From Nostoc cf. edaphicum LEGE 07299 (GTDB taxonomy: Bacteria > Cyanobacteriota > Cyanobacteriia > Cyanobacteriales > Nostocaceae): a stretch of 5,317 nt of DNA. The translations under genes were made by a program, and so were the position numbers. This document shows, piece by piece, positions 1 through 3,586 of this stretch (the first letter of the stretch is position 1; each line of letters opens with the position of its first letter). The stretch spans positions 1 through 5,317 of the forward strand of contig NZ_JADEXF010000324.1 in the NCBI RefSeq assembly GCF_015207245.1, in the 5' to 3' direction. The notes below the pieces were generated by a model. The model was not told the DNA's origin, did no database searches, and saw only the letters and a list, made by a program, of their open reading frames with translations.

Positions 1-710
1 CCTCTGGGTACTGGCGCACCAGCAGCAGCAAGGATACGTTTAGTGGCTTCTTTATCGCAAGCTAGTTCTACGCCCAGAATGCTGGTGTTGTCCGTCATTG
101 TCGCCTGCATCCGCTTCTGGTTCACGCCGTAGCCTAGCTGAATCAAAAAGCGGGCTTCCAGGGACATCCAGGGAATACCTCTTTTTTCTGCTTCTTTGAC
201 GATCGCTTCCGTAGAAGGCCCTAAGGAAGCATCACGGGTAAAATCTTTCAGGTCTTGGATATCTTGCTCTAGTTCTGCCTTGGGATAACGGCCTCGGTCA
301 ACGATACTCTGGCACAGCCTTACTGCGGCTCGTCCAGCGTAGCGTCCCGCTTCCTCATTCAGATATTCGATTACTACTTGGTAAATTCCGGGTGTGGCAG
401 TTTCGCGGGTGCGACCAAAGCCGACATGCATACCAGCTAATTCTTGGAGTTCTAAGGCTACGTGTTCTACTATGTGGCCGATCATAGTACCTTCTTTGAC
501 TCGCATCAGAAAACCACCGCGACAGCCAGGCGAACAATAGTGACCCTCCAGACTTGGCAGCGCCTCAACTAATCCTTCATAAAAGCCAGGGATTTCATTC
601 GAGGGCGTCTCGGCAAGGGTTTCTAGATCGAGGCGCATGACGATCAGTTTGTGGCGTCGAATGCTCCAATAGTTTGGGCCGCGTAATGTCTGGATCTTGA
701 GGATTCTCAT
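1..710 (-). CDS. cphA: Cyanophycin synthetase, N-terminal part (3' end beyond window)
   Basis: Cyanophycin synthetase uses ATP to build the cytoplasmic polymer multi-L-arginyl-poly-L-aspartate, adding Asp to the backbone and Arg to the side chains. The open frame gives 236 uninterrupted residues starting MRILKIQTLRGPNYWS, the characteristic family N-terminus. Family proteins are about 870-900 residues with an N domain, an ATP-grasp (G) domain and a Mur-ligase-like (M) domain. Here the whole N domain (about 1-160) and the start of the ATP-grasp domain are present; the last residues seen (DKEATKRILAAAGAPVPR) are the ATP-grasp entry segment. An HxxEH motif (His79, Glu82, His83) and Cys59 lie in the N domain. 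The start is the only one fitting the family, but no Shine-Dalgarno sequence precedes it. It lies 174 nt downstream of cphB on the same strand, so read-through co-transcription plus its own NtcA-type promoter is likely. Identity is very secure; the truncation is only the window edge. Confidence 0.98.
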   Translation of the reverse strand, partial: MRILKIQTLRGPNYWSIRRHKLIVMRLDLETLAETPSNEIPGFYEGLVEALPSLEGHYCSPGCRGGFLMRVKEGTMIGHIVEHVALELQELAGMHVGFGRTRETATPGIYQVVIEYLNEEAGRYAGRAAVRLCQSIVDRGRYPKAELEQDIQDLKDFTRDASLGPSTEAIVKEAEKRGIPWMSLEARFLIQLGYGVNQKRMQATMTDNTSILGVELACDKEATKRILAAAGAPVPR

Positions 711-820
711 GGGAATAGGTAGATGGAGATTCGGAACCAAAATTCTAGTTTCTTACTGGAATTGACCGCTAAACTGTTCGTTAGAAACAGTTTTTTCTTT
801 TTACATGGTATTCTTATCAT
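707..820 (-). other. Possible 37-codon leader ORF overlapping the cphA start
   Basis: From an ATG at 820-818 the minus strand stays open for 37 codons and stops at a TGA (709-707) that overlaps the cphA ATG as ATGA. The peptide begins MIRIPCKKKK and ends in an aromatic, hydrophobic stretch (FWFRISIYLFP); I recognise no family. It has no Shine-Dalgarno site. It begins about 17 nt after the TATTAT -10 candidate, so a transcript from there would have a very short leader. An open run of this length arises by chance roughly one time in five, so it is only a candidate for translational coupling to cphA. Confidence 0.2.
771..793. repeat. Perfect 8-bp inverted repeat in the cphB-cphA gap
   Basis: AAACTGTT (771-778) and AACAGTTT (786-793) are exact reverse complements around a 7-nt loop. 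Only two of the eight pairs are G-C, so an RNA hairpin would be weak. On the plus strand it is followed by TTTCTTTTT, giving a terminator-like shape for transcription antisense to cphA. On the minus strand no T-run follows, so it should not stop cphB-cphA read-through. It could instead be an operator or a leader hairpin for cphA. Confidence 0.5.
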
Positions 821-836
821 TTTTCTACGGTAAGAA

Positions 837-842
837 ATAATA
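837..842 (-). promoter_or_regulatory. Candidate -10 element TATTAT for cphA
   Basis: On the minus strand TATTAT fits TAN3T and lies 19 nt downstream of the NtcA box at 862-875. NtcA-activated promoters usually have 20-24 nt between box and -10, so the spacing is slightly short. Transcription would start near 830, leaving a leader of about 120 nt before cphA. Confidence 0.5.
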
Positions 843-861
843 AATGTGCGGTCAACTCAGT

Positions 862-875
862 GTAACCTCAGATAC
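862..875 (-). promoter_or_regulatory. NtcA-binding site (GTA-N8-TAC) upstream of cphA
   Basis: On the minus strand the site reads GTATCTGAGGTTAC, a perfect match to the NtcA consensus, followed by A as in the extended form TACA. It lies 9 nt beyond the cphB stop codon and about 150 nt upstream of the cphA start, with a -10 candidate downstream on the same strand. NtcA is the CRP-family global nitrogen regulator of cyanobacteria. As I recall, published work on the Anabaena cphB1-cphA1 cluster reported both a dicistronic transcript and an NtcA-regulated promoter for cphA alone, which this layout matches. Confidence 0.75.
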
Positions 876-884
876 TCTATCCCG

Positions 885-1748
885 TCAGCTGGAGATTCGG
901 TGTACAGCAGGCAATACAGTCCGCTGGTACAAGTGGAAGCGATCGCCGTAGCTGAGGATATGGAGACGTAAATTATGTACGGTTAACGGTTCATTAGCAC
1001 CGACATGGGGTTCGTTGGTATGGGTCAACTCAGTGGGATCAACAATGGTGACACTGCCTTTGCCCATAACTTGTAGCCAACCATCACGTTCAAACACTGC
1101 ACAAGTATCTTCGTCAATGCCAATACCTAAGCGATCGGGATGAGCTGAGATCGCACTAATCAGTCGCCCCATCCGATTACGGTTGTGAAAGTGTTGGTCA
1201 ACGATTACTTCCGGAATAAATCCCAAACCCGTTGCCATATCCACTAGGGAACGATTGGGCGTCTCTCCACTACCGCCGCCAGCAATCATGTGATGCCCCA
1301 TCACCGCCGCTCCTGCACTGGTGCCTGCTAACGTAAGTTGCCCCGCCCTCACCCGCTGGCGAATAATTTCCATTGCTGGCGTATCTGCCAATACGCCACA
1401 AAGACGCAGCTGGTCTCCTCCTGTCAAAAATACCCCACTACAGGCTTCTAAGGATGCTTTGATCTGGGAGGCTTCACACTGTTCTCGTTCGCGGATGTCT
1501 AAAATCTCTACCTTCTGGGCACCCATTTCTTCAAAAATGCGAATATACCGACCACCGATGATGGCAGGTTCGCGAGAGGCAGATGGAATAATTGTAATAT
1601 AAGCCTTACTAGCACCGGCGCGTCCAAAAAAAGTTCGTAGGATTTCGCGCCCATGAACTTTATCTTCTGCACCTCCGATAACCAGAACGGCGGTTTTAGT
1701 TGCTTGGGGTGTCCTCATTTCTAGCGATTTAGCTTGTAATTGCGGCAT
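885..1748 (-). CDS. cphB: Cyanophycinase
   Basis: Cyanophycinase is a cytoplasmic exopeptidase of serine-protease family S51 that releases beta-Asp-Arg dipeptides from cyanophycin. The 287-residue product has the nucleophile elbow GTSAGA with Ser144, a DQHFHNRNRMGR segment carrying Asp184, Gln185, His186 and three arginines, Gln113 in GGDQ, and Glu213 in GIDED. The spacing equals Ser132, Asp172, Gln173, His174, Gln101 and Glu201 of the structurally studied Synechocystis enzyme, so the catalytic set is complete. The frame is open to an ATG at 1787, but the ATG at 1748 is preferred: it has AGGAG seven bases upstream and begins MPQLQAKSLEMRTPQ, close to family N-termini. Another in-frame ATG at 1718 has no ribosome site. 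It is the first gene of a cphB-cphA pair; degradation and synthesis enzymes thus share a transcript. The start region is the only uncertain point. Confidence 0.97.
   Translation of the reverse strand: MPQLQAKSLEMRTPQATKTAVLVIGGAEDKVHGREILRTFFGRAGASKAYITIIPSASREPAIIGGRYIRIFEEMGAQKVEILDIREREQCEASQIKASLEACSGVFLTGGDQLRLCGVLADTPAMEIIRQRVRAGQLTLAGTSAGAAVMGHHMIAGGGSGETPNRSLVDMATGLGFIPEVIVDQHFHNRNRMGRLISAISAHPDRLGIGIDEDTCAVFERDGWLQVMGKGSVTIVDPTELTHTNEPHVGANEPLTVHNLRLHILSYGDRFHLYQRTVLPAVHRISS
939..946. repeat. HIP1 octamer in cphB
   Basis: A perfect palindromic GCGATCGC, spelling Gly-Asp-Arg codons near the cphB C-terminus. This octamer is greatly over-represented in many cyanobacterial genomes. Confidence 0.9.
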
Positions 1749-1755
1749 TTTGGTT

Positions 1756-1760
1756 CTCCT
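1756..1760 (-). promoter_or_regulatory. Ribosome binding site AGGAG deciding the cphB start
   Basis: AGGAG on the minus strand lies 7 nt before the ATG at 1748. It is the only strong Shine-Dalgarno sequence in front of any gene here and favours that ATG over those at 1787 and 1718. Confidence 0.85.
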
Positions 1761-2077
1761 GTCAACAACTTCAGGTGAATTTAACAAGGTTCAGTTGCCT
1801 GATAGTTTTTGCGCTTTGCTTCTTTGAGAGGACACTTTTTGGAAGTTTGGAACTGGGGAAAGCCACTCTCCAAATTCTCGCTTAACGCTCGCGTTGCCTC
1901 AGTCTAAACGTGTTTGTTCTCATTCCTCAAAGCCAGTGCCTTGTTTTTCACCTGTCCACTTGCAGCAGGGCAAAATAGTCTTTATGTGGCTAGATTCCCC
2001 CTTCAGGGTTGGGGATGAGCAGTTAAGACTACGCTTTTTTCTGAGGCTGGCTCGATGCATCCTGGAAGTTGTTAACT
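1761..2077. other. Gene-free stretch upstream of cphB
   Basis: I see no credible gene here. If cphB is transcribed from the NtcA box at 2176-2189, most of this stretch is its 5' leader. It contains a short palindromic AACG-CTCG-CGTT (1884-1895), a C-run/G-run pair (TCCCC 1996-2000 with GGGGA 2011-2015, enclosing CCC-TTCA-GGG), and GGATGCATC-like symmetry near 2054-2062. A 63-codon plus-strand frame with a TTG start (1894-2085) has no recognisable protein character. I see no terminator, tRNA or known riboswitch; a structured small RNA cannot be excluded by eye. Confidence 0.5.
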
Positions 2078-2086
2078 TGATATGAT
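2078..2086 (+). promoter_or_regulatory. Candidate extended -10 promoter for trmD
   Basis: TGATATGAT contains a TATGAT hexamer (five of six to TATAAT) preceded by TG one base upstream, an extended -10 arrangement. The sequence 17 nt upstream (CATCCT) is not a -35 match. It would give trmD a leader of almost 200 nt, so another start point nearer the gene is possible. Confidence 0.35.
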
Positions 2087-2092
2087 TATTAA

Positions 2093-2120
2093 TTTAAATG
2101 TAGTTGTGACAACATTTAAA
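2093..2120. repeat. Palindrome TTTAAATGT-N10-ACATTTAAA with NtcA-like core
   Basis: Perfect 9-bp arms (2093-2101 and 2112-2120) surround ten bases. The core includes TGTA at 2099-2102 shifted into the pattern GTA-N8-AAC (2100-2113), one mismatch from the NtcA consensus, and TGT-N10-ACA symmetry typical of CRP-family operators. It lies in the divergent promoter region between cphB and trmD. The binding protein is not known; NtcA or another CRP-family regulator is a reasonable guess. Confidence 0.5.
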
Positions 2121-2175
2121 CATAAATTAAGTAATTAGAAAAACTTTTGATCCCATCTAAAATCCAGGAGATCCG

Positions 2176-2189
2176 GTAGTTTTAGATAC
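2176..2189. promoter_or_regulatory. Second perfect NtcA box in the cphB-trmD divergent region
   Basis: GTAGTTTTAGATAC fits GTA-N8-TAC; read on the minus strand it is GTATCTAAAACTAC, sharing GTATCT with the box ahead of cphA. On the minus strand, TAGATG lies 16 nt further and is a poor -10. On the plus strand no TAN3T hexamer sits at the expected distance. It may activate cphB from about 430 nt upstream, or affect trmD, or be fortuitous. Confidence 0.5.
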
Positions 2190-2200
2190 TATTGATAAAG

Positions 2201-2230
2201 TTTAACTGGAGTTTAACCCGACCTTGGCTT
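2201..2230 (+). promoter_or_regulatory. Pho-box-like direct repeats upstream of trmD
   Basis: TTTAACTG (2201-2208), TTTAACCC (2212-2219) and a degenerate CTTGGCTT (2223-2230) are 8-mers at exact 11-bp period with 3-bp spacers. This is the arrangement described for cyanobacterial PhoB/SphR sites (PyTTAAPyPy plus A or T, in tandem). Two copies fit except at the last base; the third is weak. Confidence 0.3.
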
Positions 2231-2286
2231 GCTGATGTTTGCTAGACATTCAAATTTAAGATTAGTGTCCTCGAATACGAATAACT

Positions 2287-3021
2287 GTGCGCTTTGATAT
2301 AGTTACGCTTTTTCCTGACTGTTTTAACTCTGTTCTCAATTCTGGGCTGCTAGGTAAAGCCTTAGCTAAACAGATTGCCGAAGTGCATCTGATTAATCCG
2401 CGGGACTTTACCACTGACAAACACCGAAAGGTAGACGATGAACCCTACGGCGGCGGCGTTGGGATGCTAATGAAGCCAGAACCTATTTTTACCGCTGTGG
2501 AGTCGCTGCCGATTCTACCCCGAAGAGAAATAATTTTGATGAGTCCACAGGGTCAAGCAATTAATCAACCTCTTTTGAAAGAATTGGTAACAAATTATGA
2601 CCAGTTAGTAGTTATTTGTGGGCATTACGAAGGAGTGGATGAGAGGGTGTTACATTTGGTAACTCGTGAAGTATCTTTGGGCGATTTTATTCTGACTGGT
2701 GGGGAAATTCCAGCAATGGCTTTGATTAATGGCGTCGTGCGGCTGCTCCCAGGAACCGTGGCCAAAACTGAGTCCCTCATAGCAGAAAGTTTTGAAGAAG
2801 GGTTATTGGACTATCCCCAATATACTCGCCCTGCGAATTTTCGCGGTTTGAAAGTGCCTGATGTCTTGCTCAGTGGGAATCATGCCGCGATCGCAAAGTG
2901 GCGTTACGAACAACAAATTCAAAGAACCCGCGATCGCCGCCCCGATCTCTTGGAAAAATGGAAGCAGGGGGAGAAGGGGGAGCAGGGAGAGAATAATATA
3001 TTTCTAACTCCTGACAAATGA
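2287..3021 (+). CDS. trmD: tRNA (guanine-N1-)-methyltransferase TrmD
   Basis: TrmD uses S-adenosylmethionine to form m1G37 next to the anticodon of tRNAs, which prevents +1 frameshifting; it is a cytoplasmic SPOUT-fold homodimer. The 244 residues show MRFDIVTLFPDCF at the start, VDDEPYGGGVGM (49-60), GHYEGVDERV (112-121) and SLGDFILTGGE (130-140) of the trefoil-knot SAM site, and LLDYPQYTRP (173-182), in which Asp175 aligns with the E. coli catalytic Asp169. Arg152 aligns with E. coli Arg154. The start is GTG: an in-frame TAG at 2263 rules out any earlier start, and no Shine-Dalgarno is visible. The last 18 residues (QGEKGEQGE and on) come from tandem repeats and are not part of the conserved fold. 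Unlike in E. coli, no rpsP, rimM or rplS adjoins it; ispF follows at once. Function is secure. Confidence 0.97.
   Translation: MRFDIVTLFPDCFNSVLNSGLLGKALAKQIAEVHLINPRDFTTDKHRKVDDEPYGGGVGMLMKPEPIFTAVESLPILPRREIILMSPQGQAINQPLLKELVTNYDQLVVICGHYEGVDERVLHLVTREVSLGDFILTGGEIPAMALINGVVRLLPGTVAKTESLIAESFEEGLLDYPQYTRPANFRGLKVPDVLLSGNHAAIAKWRYEQQIQRTRDRRPDLLEKWKQGEKGEQGENNIFLTPDK
2887..2894. repeat. HIP1 octamer in trmD (first)
   Basis: A perfect GCGATCGC spanning the codons for Ala-Ala-Ile-Ala (residues 200-203) of TrmD. Confidence 0.9.
2930..2937. repeat. HIP1 octamer in trmD (second)
   Basis: A perfect GCGATCGC only 43 bp after the previous copy, spelling Arg-Asp-Arg in TrmD's TRDRRPD segment. Confidence 0.9.
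2965..2991 (+). repeat. Three 9-bp purine repeats inside the trmD 3' end
   Basis: Three tandem units of the form [C/A]AG-GGG-GAG (the last with GGA) encode Gln-Gly-Glu, Lys-Gly-Glu, Gln-Gly-Glu. They lie directly after the conserved RRPDLLEKWK end of TrmD, so they look like an in-frame repeat expansion or insertion that lengthened the tail. Similar G-rich, GGAGCAGG-type repeats are common between genes in Nostoc. Confidence 0.8.
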
Positions 3022-3047
3022 CAAATGACAAATGAACAAATGACAAA
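3012..3047 (+). repeat. TGACAAA heptamer array (STRR-like) at the trmD-ispF junction
   Basis: Five consecutive units: four exact TGACAAA copies (3012, 3019, 3026, 3041) and one 8-bp variant TGAACAAA (3033-3040). Short tandemly repeated heptamers are a known feature of heterocystous cyanobacteria. The array contains the trmD stop codon (3019-3021) and both candidate ispF start codons (3025 and 3040). Confidence 0.9.
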
Positions 3048-3525
3048 AATTCGTATTGGTAATGGCTACGATATTCACCAACTGGTGAGCGATCGCGCTT
3101 TGATTTTAGGTGGAATTCAAATTTCTCATGAACTTGGTTTATTAGGTCATAGTGACGCTGATGTACTTACCCATGCGATTATGGATGCCATGCTTGGGGC
3201 ATTATCCTTGGGGGATATTGGTCATTATTTTCCTCCTAGCGATCCCAAATGGGCAGGAGCAGATAGTTTAGTACTATTAAATCAAGTACATCAACTGATT
3301 CGGGATCAAGGTTGGCAGGTGGGAAATATTGACTCGGTAGTAGTAGCAGAACGTCCAAAATTAAAACCGCATATTCACAATATGCGCGACAAACTAGCGG
3401 CAGTTTTAGAATTACAACAAAATCAAATTGGTATCAAAGCTACCACCAACGAAAAATTAGGCCCCGTTGGACGTGAAGAAGGTATATGTGCTTATGCAGT
3501 TGTCTTACTAGTTGCTTCAGAATAA
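3040..3525 (+). CDS. ispF: 2-C-methyl-D-erythritol 2,4-cyclodiphosphate synthase
   Basis: IspF converts CDP-ME 2-phosphate to 2-C-methyl-D-erythritol 2,4-cyclodiphosphate with loss of CMP, in the MEP isoprenoid pathway that feeds carotenoid, phytol and quinone synthesis. It is a metal-dependent homotrimer. Visible motifs: IGNGYDIH with metal ligands Asp11 and His13, [16 protein letters not shown] with His37 and metal ligand His45, GDIGHYFPP with Asp59, and the C-terminal [16 protein letters not shown] signature. These align with Asp8, His10, His34, His42 and Asp56 of E. coli. With the ATG at 3040 the protein has 161 residues and begins MTKIRIGNG, matching the usual short N-terminus. An in-frame ATG at 3025 would add five residues and is equally possible. 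Neither has a Shine-Dalgarno; both lie in a heptamer array just after trmD, so coupled translation is likely. Confidence 0.95.
   Translation: MTKIRIGNGYDIHQLVSDRALILGGIQISHELGLLGHSDADVLTHAIMDAMLGALSLGDIGHYFPPSDPKWAGADSLVLLNQVHQLIRDQGWQVGNIDSVVVAERPKLKPHIHNMRDKLAAVLELQQNQIGIKATTNEKLGPVGREEGICAYAVVLLVASE
3089..3096. repeat. HIP1 octamer in ispF
   Basis: A perfect GCGATCGC spelling Ser-Asp-Arg (residues 17-19) of IspF. Confidence 0.9.
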
Positions 3526-3586
3526 CTTTTTTTAGCTTCTGATAAAGATATTTCAGACTGATTAAGATGGAAATAAATTTGAAACT

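Larger units (their letters stand above)
762..855. repeat. Long-range inverted arms TTGACCGC / GCGGTCAA
   Basis: TTGACCGC at 762-769 and GCGGTCAA at 848-855 are perfect 8-bp complementary arms with five G-C pairs, separated by 78 nt. The smaller inverted repeat 771-793 lies one base from the left arm. A cphB-cphA read-through RNA contains both arms and could fold; an RNA started at the predicted promoter near 830 contains only one. Chance occurrence in a region this size is not negligible. Confidence 0.35.

Noticed and set aside
355..537. 60-codon minus-strand frame inside cphA
   Set aside because: It overlaps confidently identified cyanophycin synthetase codons on the same strand in another frame and has no protein family character.
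724..900. 11-bp direct repeat TGGAGATTCGG at 724-734 and 890-900
   Set aside because: Several 11-mer repeats are expected by chance in a window this size; no target-site or mobile-element structure is associated.
850..1035. 13-bp direct repeat GGTCAACTCAGTG at 850-862 and 1023-1035
   Set aside because: One copy is ordinary cphB coding sequence; a single match of this length in 5 kb can occur by chance and the flanks do not extend it.
1321..1602. 93-codon plus-strand frame
   Set aside because: It lies wholly antisense to the conserved core of cphB and reads like a composition shadow.
1894..2085. 63-codon plus-strand frame with TTG start in the intergenic region
   Set aside because: No ribosome site, no recognisable motif, rare start codon; length is within chance expectation.
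2965..2991. G-quadruplex in the trmD purine repeats
   Set aside because: Only three runs of three or more G are present; a standard intramolecular quadruplex needs four.
3526..3586. Possible terminator between ispF and the transporter gene
   Set aside because: There is a T-run just after ispF, but no stem precedes it; the TCTGA/TCAGA pair downstream is only 5 bp and lacks a following T-run.
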